Assembly: GCA_927797885.1 (NCBI GenBank)
Contig: OV696605.1
Span: forward strand, 310,001-374,000
Direction of reading: 5' to 3'
DNA length: 64,000 nucleotides
From: Gloeomargaritales cyanobacterium VI4D9
GTDB lineage: Bacteria; Cyanobacteriota; Cyanobacteriia; Gloeomargaritales; Gloeomargaritaceae
This document shows, piece by piece, positions 9,482 to 18,450 of the stretch. Every line of letters starts with the position of its first letter. The stretch's first letter is position 1. Both the position numbers and the translations under genes were made by a program. The notes beneath the pieces are model-generated. The model made no database searches. It saw only the letters and a program-made list of their open reading frames with translations, and had not been told where the DNA came from.

Positions 9482-10360
9482 ATGGAAATCACTCGCCCCG
9501 CCTCTGATGCCCTACCCACCCAAGCCCCCCTGCGGCTGGTCAATCTGGAGGTGGCGGGTCTAACCGATGTCGGTTGCCAACGGGAGTACAACCAGGATTA
9601 TTTTTACGCCCACACGGTGATGCACCGTCGCCTTAGCCCCCAAGGGGAATTGGTGCAGGGGAAAGGCTTGTATGTGCTTTGTGATGGCATGGGTGGTCAT
9701 GCGGGGGGGGATGAGGCGAGTCAATTGGCGACCCACAAATTGGCGACCTATTTGCTGGAGCATTGGACGGAGGGGGAATTGCCGGGACCGGAGGTGATCC
9801 AGGCGGGGGTGGGGGTGGCGAACCAGGCGATTTATTTACGCAATGAGGAGGAGTACCGCCGGGGCAAGGGGCGGATGGGCACAACCCTGGTGGTGGCGCT
9901 GGTGCAGGACAATCAGGTGGCAGTGACCCATGTGGGGGACAGTCGGATTTACCGGATTACCCAGTCGGAGGGGCTGAAGCAAATCACGGTGGATCACGAG
10001 GTGGGGCAGTGGGAAATTCAGCGGGGGACGGACCCAACCATTGCCTACAGTCGCCCGGATGCCTACCAACTCACCCAAGCCCTGGGACCCCGCCATGAGC
10101 AGACCTTGGAATTGGATGTGAACTATTTCACGGTGGCGGAGGATACGATTCTTCTGCTGTGTTCCGATGGGTTGTCGGACAACGGTTTGGTGGAAAGCCA
10201 TTGGCAGCAGTATGTGCGACCCCTGCTTTTGCCTCAGACCGGGGTGATCCATCTCCAGGCGGCGGCACGGCAGTTGATTGACCTGGGGAATGAGTTAAAC
10301 GGTCACGACAATATCACGGTGGTTTTGGTAAAAATCCAGGTGCATCAGCCCCGGTTGTAA
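9482..10360 (+). CDS. PP2C-type serine/threonine phosphatase
   Basis: A 292-residue metal-dependent PPM/PP2C phosphatase. The ordered motifs are TDVGCQREYNQDYFY (motif 1, with Asp), VLCDGMGGHAGGDEAS (motif 2, metal-binding DGMGGH), VTHVGDSRIYRI (motif 5), LLCSDGLSDNG (motif 8) and GHDNITVVLV (motif 11). All the usual metal-binding Asp residues are visible. There is no membrane segment or accessory domain. It probably removes phosphate from Ser/Thr residues read by the upstream FHA protein, but the substrate is inference. Confidence 0.93.
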   Translation: MEITRPASDALPTQAPLRLVNLEVAGLTDVGCQREYNQDYFYAHTVMHRRLSPQGELVQGKGLYVLCDGMGGHAGGDEASQLATHKLATYLLEHWTEGELPGPEVIQAGVGVANQAIYLRNEEEYRRGKGRMGTTLVVALVQDNQVAVTHVGDSRIYRITQSEGLKQITVDHEVGQWEIQRGTDPTIAYSRPDAYQLTQALGPRHEQTLELDVNYFTVAEDTILLLCSDGLSDNGLVESHWQQYVRPLLLPQTGVIHLQAAARQLIDLGNELNGHDNITVVLVKIQVHQPRL

Positions 10361-10387
10361 CCCTTGGGTTTGGGGATATGTTAGATA

Positions 10388-11722
10388 ATGGGGTTGGCAG
10401 GGGTAATCAGGCTGGCTATGTCCCCGATTTTGGTTATTCATGTCAGTGAATTGGAAGCCCAGGGGGTCAACTATCACCAGGGCAATTACTTTACGTTTCA
10501 GAACCGCCAACTCCGCAAGGGGCAATCCTTTCGGGCAACCATGCGTCCCCAGGCGGTCGCCTTTGCCGAGCAGTACCAACAGGCAGGGAGTTTTTGCATC
10601 CTCGTTGAGCAGGACGGGGTGTTGACCCTCTGCCGGGAGGAGTTGGCAACGCTCGTCCATCGCCCCCCGGTGGCATCCCCTGCCCCGAACCGCCCCGTTG
10701 CCCCGCCGGAGCCACCCCAGGAACTTGCAGAGATTAACGAGATTAAAAACGAAGAAGATATACAGAAAATAGAAGAGATTCAAACCCCAGATGAAGCGCC
10801 AGCCCCCAAAGCCCGCCTCAATTTTCTCTTTGCCCCCAAATCCAGTTCAACGGCGTTACCCGAACCCTACCGCCATTTACCCAGGGAGGATCAGGAATTA
10901 GCCCAGTTACTCATCCAGGTGCGGCAAAACTTTACCAAACCAAAGGTACGCGCCGATGGACTGACCTGGGAGTATTGGACAGGGGGGAGCGGTCAAACCG
11001 GGGTTTTGTTCCTACCGGGCACGATACAGCGGGGGGATATGTGGTTTGCCTATCTGCACCATTGGCAGGGGGATTTTCGCCTGATTGCCCCCACCTATCC
11101 GGCGGCGAGTACCATTGATCAACTGGTGGAAGGGATACGGCAGATACTCAAGCAAGAGCAACTCCGGCGGGTGCATCTGCTGGGGCAATCCCTGGGGGGC
11201 ATGGTGGCTTTGGCGCTATTACGCAAATACCCGGTACTGGTGGATAAAATGGTGCTGTCCCACACGGGGGTTGGCGTACCGGAGAGCGACCGGGTCAGCA
11301 AAGCCCGCCAGACCGAGCGGCAACTGCAAGGGATGCCCCACCACCAAATCACCAGCCTCGCCCATCAGAGCATTGTCAATAAGCATCTAACTGGCGTGCC
11401 CCACGAAAAATTTTGGCGAGCCTACTTCCAGGAAACCCTCACCCGGCGCACCAGTAAAATCGAATTTATCAGCCTCAACTGCCGGGTAGTGGCGGATTTT
11501 TTCCAAAATTACCGTTTCCAGTCCGATAGCCTCAACGACCCACCCCGCCCCATCTTGATTCTCAATACCGACAACGACCACACCTTTGACCCCGCCGAGC
11601 AAGCCGCCTTGCAGAGCCTATTTCCCGAAGCGCAGACCCTCACCTGCACCGGCACTGGACATTACAGTGTGCTGGTGGCAAGTGATACGGTTATGCCCCA
11701 GTTGGCGGAATTTTTGCGCTGA
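10388..11722 (+). CDS. Alpha/beta hydrolase with unusual N-terminal region
   Basis: The C-terminal two thirds are an alpha/beta-hydrolase fold: oxyanion region GVLFLPGTIQRGD, nucleophile elbow LLGQSLGGMV (Ser in GQSLGG), acid region ILNTDNDHTFDPAEQ and catalytic His in GTGHYSV. The first 100 residues (VIHVSELEAQGVNYHQGNYF) are not part of that fold. A charged linker with Glu/Ile repeats and a Pro-rich stretch joins the two. The start could be ATG 10388 or 10418. The substrate is not indicated. It continues the same-strand run from the phosphatase. Confidence 0.75.
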   Translation: MGLAGVIRLAMSPILVIHVSELEAQGVNYHQGNYFTFQNRQLRKGQSFRATMRPQAVAFAEQYQQAGSFCILVEQDGVLTLCREELATLVHRPPVASPAPNRPVAPPEPPQELAEINEIKNEEDIQKIEEIQTPDEAPAPKARLNFLFAPKSSSTALPEPYRHLPREDQELAQLLIQVRQNFTKPKVRADGLTWEYWTGGSGQTGVLFLPGTIQRGDMWFAYLHHWQGDFRLIAPTYPAASTIDQLVEGIRQILKQEQLRRVHLLGQSLGGMVALALLRKYPVLVDKMVLSHTGVGVPESDRVSKARQTERQLQGMPHHQITSLAHQSIVNKHLTGVPHEKFWRAYFQETLTRRTSKIEFISLNCRVVADFFQNYRFQSDSLNDPPRPILILNTDNDHTFDPAEQAALQSLFPEAQTLTCTGTGHYSVLVASDTVMPQLAEFLR

Positions 11723-11762
11723 ACCTTTACAATAGATTTGGGTAACGCAAGGGAACATACCG

Positions 11763-12110
11763 ATGGGCGTTTATGTTTTGATCTACAATTCCGGTAGTGA
11801 CCACGAGGGCATTCACAGCCTCAAATTGAACGGGGAAGACACCATTTTACTGTTTGAAGATGAGGATGATGCGGTGCGGTTTGCCAACCTGTTAGAAGCC
11901 CAGGATTTTCCCGTGCCCACGGTGGAGCAGATTGACCCGGAGGAAATGCGCTGGTTTTGCCAAGAAAACGGGTTTCACTGTCAAGTTGTCCCCCAGGGAG
12001 CCTTGATGATCCCCCCCCCAGCGAACCTGACCGAAACGGATTGGCAACCGGAACCCCCGGCGGGCGATGGGCTGGACGAAATTCGCCGCCGTTTAGAACG
12101 GTTGTTGTAA
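11763..12110 (+). CDS. DUF3110 family protein
   Basis: A 115-residue protein typical of cyanobacteria. It begins [20 protein letters not shown], and the block [21 protein letters not shown] followed by [17 protein letters not shown] is characteristic. It is acidic, without membrane segments, and of unknown function. It ends 11 bases before lysS, so the two may be co-transcribed. Confidence 0.85.
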   Translation: MGVYVLIYNSGSDHEGIHSLKLNGEDTILLFEDEDDAVRFANLLEAQDFPVPTVEQIDPEEMRWFCQENGFHCQVVPQGALMIPPPANLTETDWQPEPPAGDGLDEIRRRLERLL

Positions 12111-12121
12111 AGGAACGGGGG

Positions 12122-13633
12122 ATGTCACGGCATACCGGGGACGAACTGCGCCAACAACGGCTGGATAAGGCGCACCAATGGCGGCAGGCGGGGATCAACC
12201 CCTATTCCTACCGTTACCAGCGTACCCACAGTACAGAAGAATTACAAAAGCAGTATGAAAGCCTGGAAGCGGGAGCCGAAATTGCGGAAAAAGTGCGGGT
12301 GGCGGGACGGGTGATGGCACGGCGGGTGTTTGGCAAGTTGGCTTTTTTTACCATCCAGGACGAGCAGGGCAGTATCCAATTTTATTTAGAAAAACAACGC
12401 ATTCAAGACCACATGGGGGAGGGTGCCTTTGAGCGGTTGAAAAATGGCACCGATGCGGGGGATATTTTAGGGGCAGAAGGGACGATTAAGCGCACGGAAA
12501 AAGGGGAATTGTCCGTGTATGTTACCACCTATGAACTGTTAACCAAATCCCTATTACCCTTGCCGGACAAATGGCATGGACTCACGGATGTGGAAAAACG
12601 CTATCGCCAGCGGTATGTGGATTTGATTGTCAACCCGGAGGTGCGGGATATTTTTCGGAAACGGGCTAGGTTGATTCAACTCACCCGCCGGTATTTGGAT
12701 GAACGGGGATTTTTGGAAATGGAAACCCCGGTGTTGCAACCGGAAGCGGGGGGAGCGGATGCCCGTCCGTTTATCACCCATCACAACGCTTTAGAAATTG
12801 ATTTATATCTGCGGATTGCTACGGAATTGCATCTCAAGCGGTTAGTGGTCGGAGGGTTTGAACGGGTGTATGAATTGGGACGGATTTTTCGGAATGAGGG
12901 GGTTTCCACCCGCCACAACCCGGAATTTACCTCGATTGAACTTTACCAAGCCTACGCTGATTACACGGATATGATGCAATTAACAGAAAATTTAATCACG
13001 ACCGTTACCCAGGAATTATTGGGCAATTTACACATCACTTATCAGGGGCAGGAAATTAATTTATCCCCCCCTTGGCAACGGGTCACGATGCGGGATTTGG
13101 TGCGGGAAAAAACGGGTTGGGATTTTGTGGAATTTAGAGAATTAGCTGACCTATCCTCAGCCCAAAAAGCAGCACAGGCGTGTGGTTTGCAAAATGCCCA
13201 GGAATATGACAGTGTGGGGCGGTTACTCAATGCGTTATTTGAGGAATTTTGTGAAGAATTGCTGGTACAACCCACCTTTGTTTTAGATTTCCCTGTGGAA
13301 ATTTCACCTCTGGCTAAAAAACATCGTACCCAGCCGGGTTTGGTGGAGCGGTTTGAACTGTACATAGCGGGGCGAGAATTGGCGAATAGTTTTTCCGAAT
13401 TGACCGACCCCATCGATCAGCGGGAGCGGTTGGAGCAACAAGCCGCCCGTAAAGCCGCTGGGGATGCGGAAGCGCAGGGGGTGGACGAGGATTTTCTCAC
13501 GGCTCTGGAGTATGGCTTGCCCCCCACCGGCGGCATGGGGCTGGGGATTGACCGCTGGGTGATGTTGGTGACGGATGCGGCGAGTATTCGGGAGGTGATT
13601 CCCTTCCCTTTGCTTAAGCCGGAACATTCTTAA
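12122..13633 (+). CDS. lysS: Lysyl-tRNA synthetase, class II
   Basis: Charges tRNA-Lys with lysine. The N-terminal OB-fold anticodon-binding domain (about 55-165) includes [20 protein letters not shown]. The class II catalytic core has motif 1 near [20 protein letters not shown], motif 2 in [20 protein letters not shown] and motif 3 in [18 protein letters not shown]. Its 503 residues match the family. The ATG at 12122 begins [17 protein letters not shown] longer open frame back to 11957 lies inside DUF3110 and is rejected. The matching tRNA-Lys(UUU) is at 22203-22274. Confidence 0.96.
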   Translation: MSRHTGDELRQQRLDKAHQWRQAGINPYSYRYQRTHSTEELQKQYESLEAGAEIAEKVRVAGRVMARRVFGKLAFFTIQDEQGSIQFYLEKQRIQDHMGEGAFERLKNGTDAGDILGAEGTIKRTEKGELSVYVTTYELLTKSLLPLPDKWHGLTDVEKRYRQRYVDLIVNPEVRDIFRKRARLIQLTRRYLDERGFLEMETPVLQPEAGGADARPFITHHNALEIDLYLRIATELHLKRLVVGGFERVYELGRIFRNEGVSTRHNPEFTSIELYQAYADYTDMMQLTENLITTVTQELLGNLHITYQGQEINLSPPWQRVTMRDLVREKTGWDFVEFRELADLSSAQKAAQACGLQNAQEYDSVGRLLNALFEEFCEELLVQPTFVLDFPVEISPLAKKHRTQPGLVERFELYIAGRELANSFSELTDPIDQRERLEQQAARKAAGDAEAQGVDEDFLTALEYGLPPTGGMGLGIDRWVMLVTDAASIREVIPFPLLKPEHS

Positions 13634-13778
13634 AAATATCTGTTTTATCCCTATTGCCAATGCGTTTTTCACCCTTGGGTAATGGTTATAAATTAGGGTT
13701 GCAGGGCATAACCTTGAATTTAGTGTTCAGTGATTTTAGCAATCATCAACTGATCCTGAATAGTAAACCTAGAGTTCC

Positions 13779-14975
13779 ATGAGTAACCCTTTCTCCATTT
13801 GGGAAAAACGTCCTCAAATCCTTAATTATTGGGGGCTATGGGGGCTGGTATGGGGAATCAGTTTTGGGTTGCGTTTTTGGGGTTTAGGACGATTTGAGGA
13901 ACTGGTGTTTGATGAGGTGTATTTTGCTAAATTTGCCTGGAACTATCTACAAAATATCCCTTTTTTTGATGGGCATCCCCCCCTGGGGAAATATATCATC
14001 GCATTGGGAATTAAACTCACGGGTTTTTACCCCTGGGGCTATCGGTGGATGAATGCGCTAGTGGGGTCTTTTATCCCTATTTTAACCGGGTTAGTCACCT
14101 ATGAATTAAACCGCAGGAAATGGTTGGCTTTGATTGCCGGTTATCTGGTGGCAACCGATGGTTTATTGCTAGTGGAATCCCGTTATGCTTTAATTAATGT
14201 CCATTTAATCGCTCTCGGTCTATTGGGGCAATGGCTGGTCTTGCGGCGCAGTGGGTGGGGTGGGGTATTTTTGGGCGCAAGTGTAGCGGTAAAATGGAAT
14301 GGGTTAGCCTATTGGTTGGGCGGGGTTTTGACGGCATGGAAATTGCGTTGGCGGGGATGGACAATAATTATTAGTTTAACCCTTGTACCTTTGTTAGTTT
14401 ATTTACTCCTTTGGTTGCCCCATCTAGCTCAAAACCCGGGGATGGATTTATTCACACTCCATCGGCAAATTTTGGGGGTGCATACCCGCTTGGGCGCTGG
14501 GTCAGATGTGCATCCCTATTGCTCAACCTGGTGGTCATGGCCGTTGATGTTGCGTCCCATGAGCTATTACTACCAAAATCAGGACGGTTGGATTACTTCT
14601 GTTCAGGCGATGGGGAATCCTTTTTTGTGGTGGTTGGTTTTGGTTGCCGTGTTGGCAAGTTTACCCCAATTCATCCGTAGAAATTGCCCCTGGGTCTTGC
14701 AATTTGCCCTGGGTAATTATTTCATGAATCTCCTGCCTTGGGCATTAGTGAAACGCTGTATTTTTATCTACCATTATTTACCGGCGTTGGTGTTTGGCTG
14801 CATTGCCCTGGCGTGGTGGGTCGAAACCCTCTGGCACAATGGCGAGCGAAAACTGGCAATTGTTGCCCTGATGGTACCAGGGGTGGGGTTGGGATTTTGG
14901 TTGCCAATCTATTTGGGCTTGCCCCTGCGTCTCTCTGATTGGCAATGGCGGTTTTGGTTTCCCAGTTGGATTTAA
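13779..14975 (+). CDS. PMT/GT39-like membrane glycosyltransferase
   Basis: A polytopic membrane protein of 398 residues with about ten hydrophobic segments. Its signatures are those of the protein-mannosyltransferase superfamily: FDEVYFAKFAWN (the acidic pair in the first periplasmic loop), FFDGHPPLGKYII, LLLVESRYALINVHL and the C-terminal four-helix part with RCIFIYHYLPAL. Family members transfer a sugar from a polyprenyl-phosphate carrier to protein or lipid. Acceptor and donor are unknown here. The frame is intact from ATG 13779. Confidence 0.8.
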   Translation: MSNPFSIWEKRPQILNYWGLWGLVWGISFGLRFWGLGRFEELVFDEVYFAKFAWNYLQNIPFFDGHPPLGKYIIALGIKLTGFYPWGYRWMNALVGSFIPILTGLVTYELNRRKWLALIAGYLVATDGLLLVESRYALINVHLIALGLLGQWLVLRRSGWGGVFLGASVAVKWNGLAYWLGGVLTAWKLRWRGWTIIISLTLVPLLVYLLLWLPHLAQNPGMDLFTLHRQILGVHTRLGAGSDVHPYCSTWWSWPLMLRPMSYYYQNQDGWITSVQAMGNPFLWWLVLVAVLASLPQFIRRNCPWVLQFALGNYFMNLLPWALVKRCIFIYHYLPALVFGCIALAWWVETLWHNGERKLAIVALMVPGVGLGFWLPIYLGLPLRLSDWQWRFWFPSWI

Positions 14976-15014
14976 CCCTTAGGCACCCCGATCATGGTGC
15001 ATTTCATTGAACTA

Positions 15015-15132
15015 TAGCAATCCTATTTGATTAACGTTAGCCTGCGTGCCGTAGGCATACAGAAATTCCTCAGAACCAAGGACGGGGGCGGTGCCCCTGC
15101 GACCCCTATTCCATTTTCATTTAGGATTGCTA
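15015..15132 (+). repeat. Family A element
   Basis: 118 bp with ends TAGCAATCCTAT and TAGGATTGCTA, flanked by TA at 15013-15014 and 15133-15134. It has the optional CGTGCCGTAGGCATAC segment and the GC-rich hairpin core. It lies between the glycosyltransferase and the broken antiporter gene. Confidence 0.85.
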
Positions 15133-15160
15133 TAGTTCCCACGAAGGGTTTACTTGGTTG

Positions 15161-15517
15161 ATGCAGATTATTATGTTTGTAACCCTGGGGATGCTCTCGG
15201 TGCCATTTCAAGCCACTTTGGGAAGTCTGGCGTTGGTGGCGGTGATCATTGGCTTATTTCTGATGTTGGTGGCTCGTCCGGTGAGTGCGCGGGTAAGTTT
15301 GGCGGGCAGTGGCATCTGCTGATTGCCTGGGTGGGTCTGCGGGGAGCGGTACCGATTGTTTTAGCCACGTTCCCCTTGGCTTTGGGGATGGAGCAGGCGG
15401 GGGAAATGTTCGTGAATGTTTGTGATCGTCAGCATCCTGGTGGTGATGTCCCTCCTGGGGCAAGGCTTTACCCTGGCACCCGTCGCCCGTTGGCTCAGTT
15501 TGTCTAACGATTCTTAA
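15161..15517 (+). pseudogene. C-terminal remnant of a cation/proton antiporter (NhaP/CvrA-like)
   Basis: Three frames must be joined to read one protein. Frame one reads [20 protein letters not shown] to a stop after AGSGIC. Frame two reads [20 protein letters not shown], the very characteristic helix of CPA1 potassium or sodium/proton antiporters, through EMFVN. Frame three reads [20 protein letters not shown] and PVARWLSL to the stop at 15515-15517. The N-terminal two thirds are absent, and a family A element lies 28 bases upstream. At least two frameshifts plus the truncation make function very unlikely. Confidence 0.8.
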
Positions 15518-15570
15518 CAAAATGTAACAATTGTGGGATAATTGAAAAAATTAGTTACCGAGGTGATGGT

Positions 15571-15939
15571 ATGAAACGCTTGATGGAGAATATTAACGTT
15601 AACCCCACTGGGGCGGGCACGTTTGGGTTTACCCATTTTGCCGAATTGTGGAATGGGCGGTTAGCCATGATCGGCATCATCTGTCTGGTGGTCGGGGAAG
15701 TGACGACCGGCAAAGGTCAGTTAGCCCAGATGGGAATTGTCGGGCGGGGTGCCGGTTTACTGGTGGTGCTGTTTCTGGTGGGTTTGACCGTGGCTTCGAT
15801 GCTGGGCTACTATGCGGTGGGCGTGGCGCAACGGCTGGCACTCACGGAATCGCAAAATTCAGCAACCCCTGCTCCGGCAGATAGCCCCGAAACCGCCCCG
15901 TCTGCCCCAGTACCAACAGCAGGGACACCGACCAATTAG
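15571..15939 (+). CDS. High-light-inducible (Hlip/CAB-like) protein with extra membrane helix
   Basis: A 122-residue thylakoid-type protein. The chlorophyll-binding helix is GFTHFAELWNGRLAMIGII (about 23-41), with the Glu, Asn and Arg pattern (ExxNxR) that ligates pigment in light-harvesting-like proteins. A second hydrophobic helix, AGLLVVLFLVGLTVASMLG, and a Ser/Pro/Ala-rich tail make it longer than one-helix Hlips. GAGGTGATGGT precedes the ATG as ribosome-binding site, and GATAAT about 30 bases up is a possible -10 box. The last 98 bases overlap the convergent GH57 gene. It is likely involved in photoprotection or chlorophyll handling. Confidence 0.85.
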   Translation: MKRLMENINVNPTGAGTFGFTHFAELWNGRLAMIGIICLVVGEVTTGKGQLAQMGIVGRGAGLLVVLFLVGLTVASMLGYYAVGVAQRLALTESQNSATPAPADSPETAPSAPVPTAGTPTN

Positions 15940-18037
15940 GGGCAACCGGGAGTTCATTCCAGGGGACAGCCACCTCCAGACAGGTATCCAATGCCACTTG
16001 ACTGCGGGTAGGTTGGGGGCACCAATTGTCCCCTGCCTCGGCGGTCATCAACCAGCAAAACCGTTCCGCCAACTGAATCCCCAGGTGATGCCGAAACCGG
16101 TAGTTGCAGGGTGCCACATCCGGCACATCGGTCAGGGGCATCGGGCTGGTTTGCCCCACCTGTCCCGGATAAAACCACAGCAAATGCAAACTCGAAAAGC
16201 CCTCTTTGCCGGGGATGAATCCCTGGTGAAAATCCACCCGTAGGTAGAAATGCAGATGGTCCGTGCCATAGCGAATCGCCTGGATCGGGTGGCTCTGGTG
16301 CATGGTTGCCCGGGCGGCTCCCACCCGTACCAACCCGGCGCGGCACCAATCCTGTTCATCCCCCCGCCCATCAATCACTGGCTGAATCAACCCCTCCGGC
16401 GGGTAATCCCCCTGAAAATGCTGGGGTTCCAGCGGATAGTCCAACTCCGGCGGCGGCGTTTGCCCCAACCCCTGGAAAATCGCCTGGAGATGCTCCCGAA
16501 ACAGGGCATCAAACACCGGGTCCAAGCGGGAACTGTGCCCCGCCCCAAACCACCAAAACCAGTCGGAACCCTCAGCCGCCAACAGCGCTTCCCAAACCAC
16601 CTCTGCCGGGTTTTCCGCCTGTGCCACCGCCGCCCGTGCCCGCCCTAGCCAGTCCCACGCCCGATTTTTCACCGGGTCGCCGATCCAAGTCGTGAAATTC
16701 GCCTCGATCCAGGAACCACTGTGTAAATAGTCCAGGGTGACTTGGGGGGGAAATTCCGTGAGAAATTCCGCAACCGTCACCCCCCGGAACCGCCGATCCT
16801 GGCTGAGGGTGGCAAACAACCTTTGCAAAAATTCCCCCCCATCCCCCGGATAATACTCCCAGCAATTTTCCCCATCCAACGCAATCGTCACCAACCAGGG
16901 ATCCGTCGGGGTAGTTTCCACCTGCGCCCGCTCGTAAATCAGCCCTAACCGAGTGACCAAATCCGCCACCGCCGTCTCCGCCGGGAGATGACCGTAGGAA
17001 AACCCGATCAAATCCGAGAGGCGATGATCCCGAAATACCAGCGCCAGTTCCCCCGCTGATGTTTGCATTTTGTAGGGACGATATAATACATCCGCATCCA
17101 CCACCTGCCCCTGGGTATCCCGCCGAATCGGTTGCCCGACACTCGCCGCCAACACCCCCTCATCGCTACAGAGCCAGCGAAACCCCTGTTTGGCAATCGG
17201 CTCTAAAATTTGCGGGCTGACCGACTGCTCCGACGGCCATAAACCCAGGGGTGTCCTGCCAAAATACCGTTGATAATGTTCCAAACCCTTCTGCAACTGC
17301 CAAACAACATCCTCTGGCCATTGAAAGCGATGGGGGAGGGGAATCTTGGGAACCGCCACCCGGGCGCTCTCCGTATCCCACAGCAGGGGCAAAATCGGAT
17401 GGCTGTAGGGGCTGGTGGTCAGTTCAATCACCCCCGCCTCCTGCCAACGCCGATGCTCCGGGATAATCTGCCCCAAAATCTCCCGCTGGAGTTCCCACAG
17501 GGCTTGCCGATCCGCCAGGGTGAAATTCCCGCCCCGTTCCCACCACGCTTGCACCTGGGGACGGTCATGGAAGAGGGGGTCTAACCAGGTGAGGTTGTGC
17601 CACATGAGCAGGTCGTCAAAATCCTGCACCGACCAATGCTCCAAACACCAAGCCCGCCCTTTGGTCTGCTGTTGTTCGTACAGACGGCGGTACCCCGGAT
17701 AGGGGTCAATCATGGTGCGGTGGTGGGCATCAAAAAAGCTGGTCACCACAAAATTCCGTTCCCACTCGCTCAGGTCTGCCGCCGGTTTCAAGCTCACCCG
17801 CAAGTAGGAATCCATCGCCCGCCCCTGGGCGTAGTCCTCGATCTGCACCAGCAGGGACGGCACCAAATTAATCGTGTGGTGAAACTGGGGATAGCGGGTC
17901 AGGTACAGCAGTAAATCCAGGTAATCTTTCGTGCCGTGCAAACGCACCCAGGGCATTCGGTATTCCCCGGTCAGCGGGCTTTTATACAGGGGTTGATGTT
18001 GGTGCCAAATAAAGGCAATGTACAGCGGATGCGGCAT
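15842..18037 (-). CDS. Glycoside hydrolase family 57 protein
   Basis: A 731-residue protein of the alpha-amylase/alpha-mannosidase type (COG1449). The N-terminus IAFIWHQHQPLYKSPLTGEY carries the HQHQPLY hallmark. RFQWPEDVVWQL...LGLWPSEQSVSP (about 245-290) contains the probable nucleophile region, and IALDGENCWEYYPGDGGEF is the second conserved block. A C-terminal region of about 250 residues follows. I start at ATG 18037 (MPHPLYIAF), because the nine codons upstream do not fit the family. It probably acts on glycogen-like or other alpha-glucans in the cytoplasm, since no signal peptide is present. The 3' end overlaps the Hlip gene tail to tail. Confidence 0.88.
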   Translation of the reverse strand: MPHPLYIAFIWHQHQPLYKSPLTGEYRMPWVRLHGTKDYLDLLLYLTRYPQFHHTINLVPSLLVQIEDYAQGRAMDSYLRVSLKPAADLSEWERNFVVTSFFDAHHRTMIDPYPGYRRLYEQQQTKGRAWCLEHWSVQDFDDLLMWHNLTWLDPLFHDRPQVQAWWERGGNFTLADRQALWELQREILGQIIPEHRRWQEAGVIELTTSPYSHPILPLLWDTESARVAVPKIPLPHRFQWPEDVVWQLQKGLEHYQRYFGRTPLGLWPSEQSVSPQILEPIAKQGFRWLCSDEGVLAASVGQPIRRDTQGQVVDADVLYRPYKMQTSAGELALVFRDHRLSDLIGFSYGHLPAETAVADLVTRLGLIYERAQVETTPTDPWLVTIALDGENCWEYYPGDGGEFLQRLFATLSQDRRFRGVTVAEFLTEFPPQVTLDYLHSGSWIEANFTTWIGDPVKNRAWDWLGRARAAVAQAENPAEVVWEALLAAEGSDWFWWFGAGHSSRLDPVFDALFREHLQAIFQGLGQTPPPELDYPLEPQHFQGDYPPEGLIQPVIDGRGDEQDWCRAGLVRVGAARATMHQSHPIQAIRYGTDHLHFYLRVDFHQGFIPGKEGFSSLHLLWFYPGQVGQTSPMPLTDVPDVAPCNYRFRHHLGIQLAERFCWLMTAEAGDNWCPQPTRSQVALDTCLEVAVPWNELPVAPNWSVSLLLVLGQTGRFRGYLPEQGLLNFAIP

Positions 18038-18081
18038 CGGCTTCCCCCCACAGGTTACCCCCACTGTACCAGTTTTGGGGG

Positions 18082-18450
18082 TTATTCGCCCGGGCGGGAC
18101 TGCTCCAAGGTTTCCCGCAGGGAGGAGAGTTCCTGGGTTAATTCCTGCAATTCAGCGGCGGCTTCGGCGGGGGCACTGGTCACCTCCACTTCCACTGGTG
18201 GGGGGGGAGAGGCGGGTGGGGGACTGGTACGGTTGAACAGCCGCTCCACAAATTCCCGGGCTTCCGCCTCCGTTTTTTCCCCCCTGACCACCAATTCCTG
18301 GATTAATTGCTCCATATCCTGTTGCCACTGGTGCAGTTGGGTTTGGCGTTTTTGCTCATCCTGCACCAATTCCACTAGGGTACCGGCAAATCCCAAAGCC
18401 ACGCGAAATCCCTGTTGCAACCACATTTCCGGCGTATTAGGCATGATCAT
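18082..18450 (-). CDS. Phasin-like coiled-coil protein
   Basis: A 122-residue protein starting MIMPNTPEMWLQQGFRVALG, with helix-rich sequence including ELVVRGEKTEAEAREFVERL (about 52-71), similar in layout to polyhydroxyalkanoate-synthesis-regulator/phasin-like proteins (COG3937). A Pro/Val-rich linker and a second amphipathic helix (LQELTQELSSLRETLEQ) end the protein. No polyhydroxyalkanoate genes lie nearby, so a storage-granule role is not supported by context. The start overlaps the upstream CDF gene by 14 bases, indicating one operon. Confidence 0.55.
   Translation of the reverse strand: MIMPNTPEMWLQQGFRVALGFAGTLVELVQDEQKRQTQLHQWQQDMEQLIQELVVRGEKTEAEAREFVERLFNRTSPPPASPPPPVEVEVTSAPAEAAAELQELTQELSSLRETLEQSRPGE

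Noticed and set aside
11957-12121. N-terminal extension of LysS
   Set aside because: Lies in another frame of DUF3110 and has no similarity to lysyl-tRNA synthetases; ATG 12122 gives the standard length.
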